From Bacillaceae bacterium (GTDB lineage Bacteria; Bacillota; Bacilli; JACDOE01), in assembly GCA_017656255.1 (NCBI GenBank), contig JACDOE010000001.1:1143947-1207946 (forward strand): 64,000 nt of DNA, written 5' to 3'. Made by a program: the position numbers and the translations under genes. Positions 10,946-20,483 of the stretch are shown in pieces. The notes below the pieces were generated by a model that had not been told where the DNA came from, made no database searches, and was given only the letters and a program-made list of their open reading frames with translations. Every line of letters starts with the position of its first letter. Position 1 is the stretch's first letter.

Positions 10946-12111
10946 ATTCCTGTCGCTTTGATTTTTTGTACGAATGACTCCAGCCGGTTCATGCCTTCTG
11001 CCAGCACCTCATCGGCATAGGCATAAGAGATACGGACAAATCCCTCTCCGTACCGGGAAAAAGCGGATCCCGGCACCACCGCCAATTCCTCCTCTTTAAG
11101 CAGTTGTTCGGCAAAAGCAAAGGAGGAAAGCCCGAACTGGCGAACAGACGGGAAAATATAGAAAGCCCCCTCCGGTTTGACGACTTCGAGTCCCATTTGA
11201 CGTAACCGGTCATAAACGAAGTCTCGTCTTTTAACATATTCCGCCCTCATCACCTCCGCATCATCCCGGCCTGCCGTCAGGGCCTCCAGCGCGGCATACT
11301 GGCTGATGGAAGAGGCACAGGACACATTATACTGATGCACTTTTAACATATGTTGCATGATCGGTTGCGGTCCCAGAGCAAATCCGATTCGCCAGCCGGT
11401 CATGGCATGAGACTTGGACACCCCGTTGATCACAATCGTTTTCTCCCGCATGCCCGGCAAAGACGCAATCGACCGGTGCGTCCGCCCGTAAATCAGTTCG
11501 CTGTAAATTTCGTCTGCGAGCACAAAGATTTCCTTATCCTGAAGCAGCCGGGCGATGTCCTGTAAATTCTGTTCATCAAGCAGACACCCGGTGGGATTGG
11601 ACGGATAGGGAAGAATGATGCAACGGGTTTTGTCCGTGATACGCTTCTCTATCATATCCGCCGTGATTTGAAAATCGGTTTCGGTGGTATCCACATAAAC
11701 CGGCGTTGCCCCGCACATCTGAATCACCGGGGCATAACCGGGGTAAACCGGTGCCGGTAAAATCACGTCGTTTCCTTCCTGTAAAATGGTTCGCAGGGCA
11801 ATGTCAATAGCCTGGCTGGCTCCGATGGTCGTAATGATTTCCTGCTTCGGATCGTAATCGAGGCCATACCGGGTTTTGACAAAGTCAGAAACAGCCCTTC
11901 TCAGTTCGATCAAGCCTGCATTGTGAGTATAGGTGGTCCTGTTTTCCTCAATTGCCCGGATCCCCGCCTGTTTCACGTGTTCGGGCGTCGCAAAGTCCGG
12001 TTGCCCGATTGTCAGCGAAATGGCATTCTGATATTTTGCTACCATATTGGAAAACTGCCGGATGCCGGAGATTTGAATATTCCGGACCCGGGGATTAATC
12101 AGATGTTCCAC
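10942..12111 (-). CDS. patA: class I aminotransferase, PatA-type (N-acetyl-LL-diaminopimelate aminotransferase)
   Basis: PLP-dependent fold-type I aminotransferase of 389 residues. It starts VEHLINPRVRNIQISGIRQF, almost the same N-terminus as Bacillus PatA, proposed for the acetylated lysine/diaminopimelate route. The PLP lysine lies in INGVSKSHAMTGWRIG, with TIGQPDFATPEHVK and the LPYPSNPTGCLLDEQNL segment also present. The GTG at 12111 is preferred because AAAGGA precedes it at good distance and homologues start here. An ATG nine bases upstream touches the ribosome-binding site. The substrate is inferred from family likeness; a general aspartate aminotransferase is the alternative. Confidence 0.88.
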   Translation of the reverse strand: MEHLINPRVRNIQISGIRQFSNMVAKYQNAISLTIGQPDFATPEHVKQAGIRAIEENRTTYTHNAGLIELRRAVSDFVKTRYGLDYDPKQEIITTIGASQAIDIALRTILQEGNDVILPAPVYPGYAPVIQMCGATPVYVDTTETDFQITADMIEKRITDKTRCIILPYPSNPTGCLLDEQNLQDIARLLQDKEIFVLADEIYSELIYGRTHRSIASLPGMREKTIVINGVSKSHAMTGWRIGFALGPQPIMQHMLKVHQYNVSCASSISQYAALEALTAGRDDAEVMRAEYVKRRDFVYDRLRQMGLEVVKPEGAFYIFPSVRQFGLSSFAFAEQLLKEEELAVVPGSAFSRYGEGFVRISYAYADEVLAEGMNRLESFVQKIKATGM

Positions 12112-12277
12112 TCCTACCATCCTTTCCGTTTCATTACAAAAAGTATAACAGGAATAGAGATAAAATCCGAGCCGCAAAACCACATGACCACAAGATTTTG
12201 TATAAAATTGACCGATTGGAAAAAAATAACGAAGTGCCCTGGTTTAAATATCATGAACAAAGGAGGTTGTCCAATCC

Positions 12278-12721
12278 ATGGCCTTGATTCCCTACGAACC
12301 TTTTCGGCATCTGGATAATATGAGGCGGGAACTGGACCGTTTTTTCACCACCGGTTTTCCCTTCAATCCGGGTACGGAAACTGAAATGGGAATGCCCCGT
12401 ATTGATGTGCATGAAACGGAAAACGAAGTGGTCGCCACCTGCGATCTCCCCGGCCTCGAGAAAAAAGATGATGTGCATATCGATGTGGATGAAAACCGGC
12501 TGACCATCAGCGGCACCATCAACCGAGTCCAGGAAGAGGTAAAAGAAGACCGGGTTCACCGCCGGGAAAGGTACACCGGACATTTCCAGCGCACCCTTTC
12601 ACTGCCGGCGATGGTCAATGCTGATGAAGTCAAAGCCACTTACAAAAACGGAGTCCTTGAAGTCCGCATGCCGAAGGCAAAACCCGATACCAAACGAAGA
12701 ATAGACGTAGAATTCCACTAA
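12278..12721 (+). CDS. Hsp20/alpha-crystallin small heat-shock protein
   Basis: ATP-independent holdase of 147 residues. The N-terminal arm MALIPYEPFRHLDNMRREL is followed by an alpha-crystallin domain from about residue 42 (MPRIDVHETENEVVATCDLP) to residue 130. The domain contains GVLEVRMPK, with the conserved G-V-L of the last strand, and a short charged tail follows. AAAGGAGG lies 11 bases before the ATG. It is monocistronic, divergent from patA, and ends at a shared bidirectional terminator. No CIRCE or clear CtsR box was seen upstream. Confidence 0.95.
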   Translation: MALIPYEPFRHLDNMRRELDRFFTTGFPFNPGTETEMGMPRIDVHETENEVVATCDLPGLEKKDDVHIDVDENRLTISGTINRVQEEVKEDRVHRRERYTGHFQRTLSLPAMVNADEVKATYKNGVLEVRMPKAKPDTKRRIDVEFH

Positions 12722-12733
12722 ATAACCCCCATG

Positions 12734-12796
12734 AAAAAATCCGATCCGCTGTCTCCCGGGCTGAAAAACCCGGGAACATACAGGATCGGATTTTTA
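12734..12796. terminator. bidirectional rho-independent terminator
   Basis: AAAAAATCCGATCC pairs with GGATCGGATTTTT, and a second nested CCCGGG/CCCGGG stem lies inside. It serves the hsp20 gene on the plus strand and the convergent acyl-CoA ligase gene on the minus strand. Confidence 0.88.
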
Positions 12797-12819
12797 CTGG
12801 ATGTCAAGCAAATGGGCGG

Positions 12820-14355
12820 TTACGCATTCTGAGTGCGAAGGGCACGGCGCAGAATCTTGCCGGTGCTGTTCTTGGGCAACTCCTCCAGAAATTCAATGCG
12901 GGACGGGATTTTATATCTGGCCAGATGCTCTTTGCAATAGTTGATCAAATCCTGTTCCGTCAACGTCTCATTCCGGGAGACGATAAAGGCTTTGACGATT
13001 TCCCCGTATTCTTCATCCGGTTCCCCAATGACGGCTGCTTCTACCACATCCGGGTGCTGGTAGAGGACTTCTTCCACCTCCCGGGGATAAACATTGTATC
13101 CCCCGACGATCACCATGTCTTTTTTACGGTCTACAATGTAATAATAGTCTTCCTCATCTTTACGGGCCAGATCACCGGTGTACAACCAGCCGTCTCGCAG
13201 TGTCGTCGCCGTTTCTTCCGGCATCCGGTAATAGCCTTTCATCACGTTGGGACCTTTGACAATGAGTTCACCCACCTCCCCGACGGGTACTTCGTTACCT
13301 GCTTCATCCACAACCCTGCATTCGACATCAGTGACGGCCGTACCGATGGAGCCGGGTTTCGCCGGACGATCCAGCGGATTGAAACAGACAACCGGTGACG
13401 CTTCAGAGAGACCGTAACCTTCCGAAATTTGGACGTTAAACTTGTCCTGAAATTGGTGAAGCAGTGCCACCGGCATTGAGGCGCCCCCGGAGACACAGAC
13501 ACGAAGCGAGGAAAGGTCTTCGGGCCTGGCGTCCGGATACTGCAGCATAAAGTTGTACATTGTCGGCACCCCGGCAAAAAACGTCGCCTTCTGCTCTTTG
13601 ATCGTCCGAATCACTTCTTCCGGGCTAAATCTGGGGATAATCAGGAGCGTGGCACCCGTGGCCAGCGGGGCATTGAGACAAACCGTCAAACTGAACACAT
13701 GGAACATCGGTAACACCGTGACAACCCGGTCTTCCGGCTTGATTCCCAGATAATCCACGGTAGACAGGGCATTGCTGCACAGATTCTTATGGGTCAACAT
13801 CGCCCCTTTTGGCCGGCCGGTCGTTCCGGAAGTGTACAGGATCACCGCCACATCCTCTTCGTCGACAACGGGGCCTTCATATGCGGGATCTCCGTTAGCC
13901 AAAAGTGTTGAAAGCGCTTTCCAATTAAGCCTGGTATTGCCTTCCGTATGATTCAAGTCTTCCGCTGCACCCACAAGAATGACATGTTGCAGTGAAGGAA
14001 CGGATACGGAGACCTTTTCCAGCAATGGTGCCAGCTGTTCCACAGCAATCACGGCTTTCACATTTCCATTGTTTAATATATAACTAATTTCTTCGGCGGT
14101 ATAAATCGGATTGATCGGGATCACCGTGGCGCCTATCCGGGTAGCCCCGTAAAGAGAAATGACAAATTCCGGACTGTTCCCCAGAAGCAGGCCGATATGA
14201 TCCCCTTTTTCAAGTCCTAGCCGTTCCAGACTGTCGGCCAGGGATGCCACCTGCCGGTTTAATTCGTGATATGTAGCCGAGCGTCCTTGAAAATAATAGG
14301 CTTCCTTGTCTCCTGCGGCTTCGACTGAACGTAACAGATTCTGATTCAGATTCAC
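12820..14355 (-). CDS. lcfB: long-chain fatty acid-CoA ligase (AMP-forming)
   Basis: Activates fatty acids to acyl-CoA through an acyl-adenylate. The 511-residue ANL enzyme shows the P-loop-like A3 motif ILYTSGTTGRPKGAMLTHKN, A5 YGLSEASPVVCFNP and A7 YTGDLARKDEEDYYY. A8 is VDRKKDMVIVGGYNVYPREV, and the A10 catalytic lysine lies in LPKNSTGKILRR. It resembles Bacillus LcfB/YhfL. The start is a GTG at 14355 with AAAAGGAGG upstream. A perfect FadR-type box lies about 60 bases upstream, so the gene is likely induced by long-chain acyl-CoA. The symbol is given by similarity, not proof. Confidence 0.9.
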   Translation of the reverse strand: MNLNQNLLRSVEAAGDKEAYYFQGRSATYHELNRQVASLADSLERLGLEKGDHIGLLLGNSPEFVISLYGATRIGATVIPINPIYTAEEISYILNNGNVKAVIAVEQLAPLLEKVSVSVPSLQHVILVGAAEDLNHTEGNTRLNWKALSTLLANGDPAYEGPVVDEEDVAVILYTSGTTGRPKGAMLTHKNLCSNALSTVDYLGIKPEDRVVTVLPMFHVFSLTVCLNAPLATGATLLIIPRFSPEEVIRTIKEQKATFFAGVPTMYNFMLQYPDARPEDLSSLRVCVSGGASMPVALLHQFQDKFNVQISEGYGLSEASPVVCFNPLDRPAKPGSIGTAVTDVECRVVDEAGNEVPVGEVGELIVKGPNVMKGYYRMPEETATTLRDGWLYTGDLARKDEEDYYYIVDRKKDMVIVGGYNVYPREVEEVLYQHPDVVEAAVIGEPDEEYGEIVKAFIVSRNETLTEQDLINYCKEHLARYKIPSRIEFLEELPKNSTGKILRRALRTQNA

Positions 14356-14414
14356 TGATGTGCCTCCTTTTCATGTGATTGGAATGGTTTCTCCGGTATC
14401 AGACACCGGTTTTA

Positions 14415-14432
14415 TGAATGAATAATCATTCA
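14415..14432. promoter_or_regulatory. FadR box (TetR-family fatty-acid-degradation operator)
   Basis: TGAATGAATAATCATTCA matches at every position the FadR (YsiA) operator consensus of Bacillus, TGAATGAMTANTCATTCA. It lies 60 bp upstream of the acyl-CoA ligase start codon, in the 361-bp intergenic region shared with cydA. No fadR gene is in the window. In this region (14356-14716) nothing else was recognised: no convincing cydA promoter or Rex site could be read. Confidence 0.85.
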
Positions 14433-14716
14433 TTTCCGTGAAAATAAAAAACAAGGTGCTGCTAACCCTCTTTCCCCTGGATACAGGTTGTTTTGTCACA
14501 ATTTTTAAGAATCCGGCTTGTCTAACAATTCTCTTTCTCTATCATACCCGAAACACCCGGCAGCAGGCAAGGAACACCGCCATCATTTTGACGCAATTTG
14601 TTCAAAAAACGTTTTCAACCTGTTAAAGATTCTGTCACCTGGAAGAACAGTCGCCCGTGGCAAAAGGGCTTATGATAAAAATAGAAAGATGATTTTATAA
14701 CACGGGGGGATAAATT

Positions 14717-16051
14717 ATGGAGGGTGATACGTTATTAATGTCGCGGATACTCACGGCTCTCACACTCGGCTTTCATATTATTTTTGCCACCCTGGGCGTG
14801 GGTGTTCCTGTGATGATTTCCATTGCAGAATGGCTGGGAATCCGTAAAAAGGACCCGCATTATATTTTAATGGCACGCAGATGGACACGGGGATTTGTGA
14901 TTACGGTTGCGGTAGGTGTGGTGACCGGTACCAGTATCGGGCTGCAGTTGTCCCTGTTGTGGCCCAGATTTATGCAGGTGGCCGGTCAGGTGATCAGCCT
15001 GCCGCTGTTTATGGAGACATTCGCTTTTTTCTTTGAAGCGATTTTTCTCGGCATTTACTTATATACCTGGGAAAGGTTTAAAAAACCCATTTACCACTGG
15101 TTGCTTTCCATTCCGGTGGTGATCGGCTCATCCGCGTCCGCCTTTTTCATTACGGTGGTCAATGCCTTTATGAACACACCGCAGGGATTTACCCTTGAAA
15201 ACGGGGTGATTACGCATATCGACCCGATCAAGGCCATGTTTAATCCGGCTACGCCGAGCAAGGTGGCGCACGTCCTGTCTTCCGCTTATCTGACTTCCGC
15301 TTTTGTGCTGGCAGCTATCATTGCTTTTCTCATTCTGAGAGGCAACCGGACGGATTACTATAAAAAAGCGCTTCGTTTCACCATGTCGGCCGCCCTGATT
15401 TTCTCTGTGGCAACGGTGCTGATCGGGGACTGGTCCGGCAAATTCCTCGCCGAATACCAGCCGGAAAAACTGGCGGCGGCCGAATGGCATTTTGAAACGA
15501 CGGCTCGGGCCGATTTGCTAATCGGTGGCGTGCTGGATGAAGAAACGCTGGAAGTAAAAAATGCCCTGCGCATTCCCTGGGCACTCAGCATTCTGGCGGG
15601 CAGTTCACCGGACACGGAAGTCAAAGGCTTGAACGAATTTGATCGGGAGTTATGGCCGCCACTCATGGTCCATTATCTGTTTGACCTGATGGTGATGATC
15701 GGCATGTACTTAATGGCAGTGGCGATCCTGTTTATCATCGCATGGTTCTGGAAAAAGGGGAACGAATGGAACCCCTGGTTACTGCGGTTCATTGTCTGGG
15801 GCGGTCCGCTGGCCATGTTGGCGATCGAAATGGGCTGGATGTTCGCCGAAATTGGACGCCAGCCATGGATTCTGAGAGGTTACATGACGACGGCGGATGG
15901 GGTGACCACGACCGCCAGTGTGGGCGAGATGCTGATCCTCTTTTCTCTGCTTTACCTGGCTCTGGCCATCATCAGCACCAGCGTGTTAATTCGCATGTTT
16001 AAAAAGAAAACGCCGGAAGCGGAACTGGAAAAGATGAACCTGCCACTCTAA
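14717..16051 (+). CDS. cydA: cytochrome bd-type (cyanide-insensitive class) quinol oxidase subunit I
   Basis: Quinol:oxygen oxidoreductase subunit carrying hemes, in the cytoplasmic membrane. The 444 residues contain about nine hydrophobic spans, an N-terminal heme-ligand region (LGFHIIFATLGVGVPVM) and the family signature GRQPWILRGYMTTADGV. The Q-loop between the central helices is short, as in the CIO/YthA branch rather than E. coli CydA. It lies 31 bp before cydB. A poly-G Shine-Dalgarno (GGGGGGA) precedes the ATG. Confidence 0.92.
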   Translation: MEGDTLLMSRILTALTLGFHIIFATLGVGVPVMISIAEWLGIRKKDPHYILMARRWTRGFVITVAVGVVTGTSIGLQLSLLWPRFMQVAGQVISLPLFMETFAFFFEAIFLGIYLYTWERFKKPIYHWLLSIPVVIGSSASAFFITVVNAFMNTPQGFTLENGVITHIDPIKAMFNPATPSKVAHVLSSAYLTSAFVLAAIIAFLILRGNRTDYYKKALRFTMSAALIFSVATVLIGDWSGKFLAEYQPEKLAAAEWHFETTARADLLIGGVLDEETLEVKNALRIPWALSILAGSSPDTEVKGLNEFDRELWPPLMVHYLFDLMVMIGMYLMAVAILFIIAWFWKKGNEWNPWLLRFIVWGGPLAMLAIEMGWMFAEIGRQPWILRGYMTTADGVTTTASVGEMLILFSLLYLALAIISTSVLIRMFKKKTPEAELEKMNLPL

Positions 16052-16082
16052 CAACTCATGTTATGAAAGGAGGATGACTCTC

Positions 16083-17097
16083 ATGACACTGGAAATGATC
16101 GGGATTACGGTCCTGTGGACCTTTCTCTATGGATATCTGATTGTCGCTTCAGTTGATTTCGGGGCCGGCTTTTTCTCCTATTACGCCCAGCGAACGGGGA
16201 AGGGCCACACGGTCAACCGGGTGATTGAACGCTACCTTTCACCGGTATGGGAGGTTACCAATGTGTTTCTTGTTTTCTTCGTAGTCGGGATTATCGGCTT
16301 TTTTCCGGACACGGCCTACTATTATGGAACTGCTCTCCTGATTCCGGGTAGCATCGCATTGATACTGCTGGCCATTCGCGGTTCTTTCTACGCTTTTTCG
16401 CAATACGGTGTGAGGGATAACAAGATCTATCTGTTTTTGTACGGGACAACGGGGCTGTTCATTCCCGCGTCACTGTCGACGGTGCTGACCATTTCGGAAG
16501 GCGGGTTTATTGTGGAAGAAGGTGAACGCGTCACATTCCTTGCCGGGGAACTGCTGACCAGTCCCTATTCCTGGGCTGTGGTCAGTCTGGCCATCGTCAG
16601 TGTGCTGTTTTATCAGCGCCAGTTTTCTCACCTATTATGCCAGTCGGGCGGAAGATCGTGAGGCCCTTGACATACTGCGTCGATTCGCCCTGTTCTGGAG
16701 CCTGCCCACGATCTTTACCAGCTTTCTTGTTTTTGTGGCGCTGCGTGACCACAATCCGGAACATTTTAATCGCATGCTGGATGTCAGCTGGATGTTCGTT
16801 CTGTCTCTCGGGTTTTTCCTGATCGCCGTCTGGCTGATCGCATCCAGAAAGGCTTATGGGACGGCGTTCATCATGGTGATGTTGCAGTTTGCCTTTGCCT
16901 TTTTCGGCTACGGGGTATCTCATCTCCCGTATCTGCTGTACCCCTATGTGACGATTTCCTCCGGCGTTACCAATCCGGTGATGGGAAAGGCGCTGGTAAT
17001 CGCGTTTATCGGGGGGCTGATGCTGTTGATTCCGTCTTTGTATCTGTTGATGAAGCTGTTTTTGTTTGATGCCCGTTATGTGAAAGGCGTTAAATAA
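16083..17097 (+). pseudogene. cydB: cytochrome bd-type oxidase subunit II, +1 frameshift
   Basis: Encodes the second bd oxidase subunit. Reading from 16083 gives MTLEMIGITVLWTFLYGYLI and continues through DFGAGFFSYYAQ to VVSLAIVSVLF. The frame then breaks at a run of four T (16608-16611) and would end at 16661. One base shift restores ISASFLTYYASRAEDREALD and the rest to 17097, ending LFDARYVKGVK. With the shift the product is about 337 residues, full length for the family. The downstream half is otherwise intact and free of stops, so this is a recent mutation, a sequencing/assembly error in a homopolymer, or less likely a programmed shift. The ATG at 16083 is chosen: AAAGGAGG lies 9 bases upstream; an earlier ATG at 16074 overlaps that site. 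Confidence 0.85.
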
Positions 17098-17129
17098 AAT
17101 GACGGGTTAACAAACGGATGCCATAAAAT

Positions 17130-17170
17130 ATCACTTCCCTCTTTTACAACGTCGGGGGAAGTGATTTTTC
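17130..17170. terminator. terminator after cydB
   Basis: ATCACTTCCC pairs with GGGAAGTGAT, followed by TTTTTC on the plus strand and by ATTTTA on the minus strand. It can therefore also end the convergent membrane-protein gene. Confidence 0.85.
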
Positions 17171-18660
17171 TATCGATCGATCCATTCATATAATTCTATC
17201 GTATGATACACCGGTGAAAAGAGCGGCGAGGAATGAAATTCACCGACTTTGCGGATTTTCCCGTCCAGTTCCGCTCCCTGGGCGCGAAAACCTTCGATCA
17301 CTTGACCGGTTACATAAACATGGTCTTCCGTCCTTTTTTTCATTTCATATAAAAAGAGGTCATAGGTATAAAGGCGACGATGGGTATAATCAACATCCAG
17401 ATACTGCAGCACCCGGGTCTCTTCCCAGGTGTAGACCACCACATCATCACCCCATTTCTCCACTTCCTGCGCCAGTTGATAGGTGGCGGGAAGTTCACGG
17501 GTCTGCTGATACGTATATATCATCCCGGCGACACTTTGAACCACGAGCACCAGCACCGGAAGCATCAGGGCCATGCGTGATCGCGCTACACCCAGAACAG
17601 CTGCTGTGGCCATGTAAAAAACGGGTCCGATCAGCGGTGAAATATGCCGGGGCTTCTCCACATTTTGTGCCAGCAGTACCCAGATCAAATAGACCAGGCA
17701 CATGATGACCATCCACATATCAAATGATGGCAAAAGCCGGGGGGTACGAGCCCATCCGTCTCGCCGCCTAAAACTAAGCACGCTCGCCGCAGATGCGAGA
17801 AAAAATCCCCCGGTGACAAAGGCGACGATCACTGAATCGGCAAACCAACCCGTCCAGATGATATCATCGAACAAAAGTCGGGACAACCGTTCCACAAAGG
17901 TTAACGAGGAGGAACTGACCGCCCCGCCCCAGTCTTCAAAATGCCCGGTTACAAAAGCCAGCGCCAGTTTGACAAAGCCCCGGATACTGCCGGTAACCTG
18001 GACCAGTCCGCCGATCCACAGCAGTTGAAAAAAGGTTGCCGCCATCATATAGAAAAGTAATCGACTGATAACCTGCCGCCGGGGTTTTTCCCAATGGCGG
18101 TACGCGTCATAGATCCACAAAAACAGTATCCCCAGCCCGAACGGAAACCAGGAAAGGCGAACCCCCATCAACAGACCGAACAAAAACAATGGGAGCAACT
18201 GAACATACCAAGTTCGATTGTCCAGCGCTTTCGCCAGGCCCCACCAGTACCACCAGAGGATGGCGAGGGCTGTTCCTTCTGAAACCGGCTGCGCCGTCAG
18301 TATCCAGAGATAGGCGGGGGCCTGAACCATCAGACTGATGAAAAGACTGTAAACAGGTTGAAACCGTCGTCTGGCAAGCAGGTAAACCGGGATCACCGCG
18401 GTCATCGCAAGCACCACATTGAGTACCGAAAGCGAGGTCACAGGATCCTCCAGCCAGAGATGAAACAGGCGCCCGCCCAGGATAAAATAAGGGTACCCGG
18501 GGAAATGGGGCTGCATGGACAGGAGGTCAAATCGTTCCAGTGCCAGCACAAAATCCACCTGGTCCCAGGTGGATGCATAGGGAGAAATATAAAAGAGTCG
18601 CCATGCGAAAGTCATAATGAGAATCGCAAACAATCCGAACCAAACTGTACGTTTCATCAT
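17170..18660 (-). CDS. multi-pass membrane protein, probable GT-C fold glycosyltransferase
   Basis: A 496-residue protein with roughly ten or more hydrophobic spans. After the first span a short loop carries STWDQVDFVLALERFDLLSM and QPHFPGYPYFILGGRL. An acidic residue in the first extracytoplasmic loop is the pattern of GT-C (ArnT/PMT-like) lipid-linked sugar transferases. The last 100 residues form a soluble domain. Function is inferred only from topology and this loop. It begins six bases after the stop of the FTR1 permease gene (AAGGATT precedes the ATG), so it probably shares the Fur-controlled transcript, yet it fits better with the GT2/phosphodiesterase/flippase genes at 20.6-23.8 kb. 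Confidence 0.6.
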   Translation of the reverse strand: MMKRTVWFGLFAILIMTFAWRLFYISPYASTWDQVDFVLALERFDLLSMQPHFPGYPYFILGGRLFHLWLEDPVTSLSVLNVVLAMTAVIPVYLLARRRFQPVYSLFISLMVQAPAYLWILTAQPVSEGTALAILWWYWWGLAKALDNRTWYVQLLPLFLFGLLMGVRLSWFPFGLGILFLWIYDAYRHWEKPRRQVISRLLFYMMAATFFQLLWIGGLVQVTGSIRGFVKLALAFVTGHFEDWGGAVSSSSLTFVERLSRLLFDDIIWTGWFADSVIVAFVTGGFFLASAASVLSFRRRDGWARTPRLLPSFDMWMVIMCLVYLIWVLLAQNVEKPRHISPLIGPVFYMATAAVLGVARSRMALMLPVLVLVVQSVAGMIYTYQQTRELPATYQLAQEVEKWGDDVVVYTWEETRVLQYLDVDYTHRRLYTYDLFLYEMKKRTEDHVYVTGQVIEGFRAQGAELDGKIRKVGEFHSSPLFSPVYHTIELYEWIDR

Positions 18661-18666
18661 GAATCC

Positions 18667-19638
18667 TTACATCTTCGTTGTAAATTTGTTCAGTACTTTG
18701 ACAAAACCGGCCTGGTAAGAATGATCCCGGCGGGAACGATTTTCCTCTTTAGGAGTAGATTCTGCCGCCTCCTCTTCCAGCTCGCGATTCCGTTTTAATA
18801 ACAGATAGATCACGAAGAAGTAACCCAGGTAAGCGACAATCTCCTCAATCGACGGCATCGATGAATAGCCGAACAGCGCTTTGAAGAAGATACCCACATC
18901 ACCTGAAATCAACGGTTCATGGCCTGTATCTCTCACATAGTGGGCATGGTCAATCGGATGTTCCGGCATCAGCCAGGTCAAATCATACACCTGCGGCATG
19001 GCACTTCCGATGAGATCAATGTCCTGCATCACGGAAATCCCCTGTACCAGAAGGCCGGCGGCAATGAACACAATAAATACGCCTGTAACCTTGAAGAAGG
19101 TTTTGAGTGGAATACGCATGGTTCCTTTAAAGAAGAAGTAACTGACGACAGCTGCCAGGACCAGACCCGTCAATGCTCCCCAGTTCTGTATTGCCGCACC
19201 GATGTCACCGCCGGAAATGGCGGCAAAGAAGAAGACTGTTTCAATCCCTTCACGCAACACAACCAGATAGGCATGGGCTACCATACCCAGAATATTACCG
19301 GTGGTAATGAACTGATCCATTTTGCCTTCCAGTTTCCCCTTGATGTCCCGGCTCTGACGGGCCATCCAGAACACCATCTGTGTGAGGAGTATCGAGGAGA
19401 TCAACATGATTGAGATCTTGAGATACATTTCGCTTCCCATCACTTCAAAACCGGTCAACACCACCTGGAACAGAAGCGCAACAAAAAAGCTGGACAGAAC
19501 AGCAAGCCCCGCTCCACCCCAGACATATTTGGTTAATCTCTGATGACCGATCCTTTTCAGATAAGAGGTTATGATTCCCACAATCAAAAGGGCTTCCAGT
19601 GCTTCACGAAATGTTATCAATAATGCCTGTATCTCCAT
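18667..19638 (-). CDS. FTR1/EfeU-family iron permease
   Basis: High-affinity iron permease of 323 residues with seven predicted spans. The two family metal motifs are visible: REALE at 11-15 in the first span and REGIE at 129-133 in the fourth. A charged C-terminal tail is cytoplasmic. It lies 38 bp downstream of the anchored exported protein gene, whose promoter overlaps a perfect Fur box. No EfeB peroxidase or EfeO cupredoxin is nearby, so the partner proteins differ from the E. coli EfeUOB set. Confidence 0.92.
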   Translation of the reverse strand: MEIQALLITFREALEALLIVGIITSYLKRIGHQRLTKYVWGGAGLAVLSSFFVALLFQVVLTGFEVMGSEMYLKISIMLISSILLTQMVFWMARQSRDIKGKLEGKMDQFITTGNILGMVAHAYLVVLREGIETVFFFAAISGGDIGAAIQNWGALTGLVLAAVVSYFFFKGTMRIPLKTFFKVTGVFIVFIAAGLLVQGISVMQDIDLIGSAMPQVYDLTWLMPEHPIDHAHYVRDTGHEPLISGDVGIFFKALFGYSSMPSIEEIVAYLGYFFVIYLLLKRNRELEEEAAESTPKEENRSRRDHSYQAGFVKVLNKFTTKM

Positions 19639-19675
19639 GTTGATCCTCCTCTGCTCCCCCGTTCATATATGTCTG

Positions 19676-20425
19676 CTAGCGTCTTTTTCTCCATGTATAG
19701 ATCAGAACTGCTACAATAACCAGCACAATCACTAACAATGGCAACCAGTTACTCGTACCGCCCTTTGCAACTGGCGTTTTGTTCGGCTGTCCGGTTTCCG
19801 CCGGATCTTCTTCTGTAAAGTGGCCGACATCCAGGCTTTCCAGTTGAAAATAATCCTGAAGTTGAGAAAGAATCCAATCTTTCGTCTCAATGAAAGTATC
19901 CGGGTCTGATTCCTTCTGACCCACCCCAAACAAACCGGGGTTTCCTAGGGCTTCCAGCGCCAGGTCGAACTTTTTCCTGATTTCTTCATCCAGTGCTTTA
20001 TCCTGCTCCCTGACGTCCAGTGAAAGAGCCTCATAGGTGGAATAAGCCTTGGCAAGCAGAATTCTGGAAGTATTATAATCTTCAAAATTGGTTTCAACGT
20101 TTTCCAGTCGACGCGCGATATTCAATACCAGAATTTTTTGCATCGTTTGAAGGGTCAATGCTTTATCTTCATCGGCCAAACCCTGGTTGACTTGCTCGAC
20201 CCAGTCCGATCCCATATGTAACTGAACCTCTTCTTCGACTGTACGAAAGGCCTCTTCAGCAGCCTCAAAGTCAGGAGAAGCTTTTTCCAGTTCTTCCGCC
20301 ATCACCTTGTAGACTTCCGCCACCAGTTCTTCACTGGGGTCACCGTAAGAATAGGCCATAGCCTGCTGAATATGAAGGGTAAACAGGATGAATAAGCAGA
20401 GCAAGAAGAATATCAACCGTTTCAT
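19676..20425 (-). CDS. exported, C-terminally membrane-anchored helical protein of the iron-uptake locus
   Basis: 249 residues. A signal peptide (MKRLIFFLLCLFILFTLHIQ, cleavage likely after QAMA) leads into an acidic, all-helical extracytoplasmic domain (about 30-215). A Thr/Pro linker, a C-terminal span (WLPLLVIVLVIVAVLIYTW) and RKRR follow. The middle, KILVLNIARRLENVETNFED followed by LLAKAYSTYEAL, loosely resembles the C-terminal part of the lipoprotein at 23.9-25.1 kb and the extra N-terminal domain of some FTR1 proteins (visual impression). The ATG at 20425 is chosen: GAGAGGAA lies upstream and a clean signal peptide follows. It likely captures iron for the adjacent permease. Confidence 0.7.
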   Translation of the reverse strand: MKRLIFFLLCLFILFTLHIQQAMAYSYGDPSEELVAEVYKVMAEELEKASPDFEAAEEAFRTVEEEVQLHMGSDWVEQVNQGLADEDKALTLQTMQKILVLNIARRLENVETNFEDYNTSRILLAKAYSTYEALSLDVREQDKALDEEIRKKFDLALEALGNPGLFGVGQKESDPDTFIETKDWILSQLQDYFQLESLDVGHFTEEDPAETGQPNKTPVAKGGTSNWLPLLVIVLVIVAVLIYTWRKRR

Positions 20426-20483
20426 ATGCAAGTTCCTCTCTTTTACCGATGTATTGATGTATTGAAAATCATCCTCATTGAAA

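Noticed and set aside
12184..12277. CtsR box in front of hsp20
   Set aside because: Only one GGTCAA half-site can be read (minus strand); the second half does not match the heptad repeat.
14438..14626. 62-codon frame in the acyl-CoA ligase/cydA gap
   Set aside because: No ribosome-binding site and random-looking sequence; the region is better read as regulatory.
14580..14640. Rex or CcpA operator upstream of cydA
   Set aside because: TTGTTCAAAAAACGTTTTCAA looks like an inverted repeat but misses key positions of both consensus sites.
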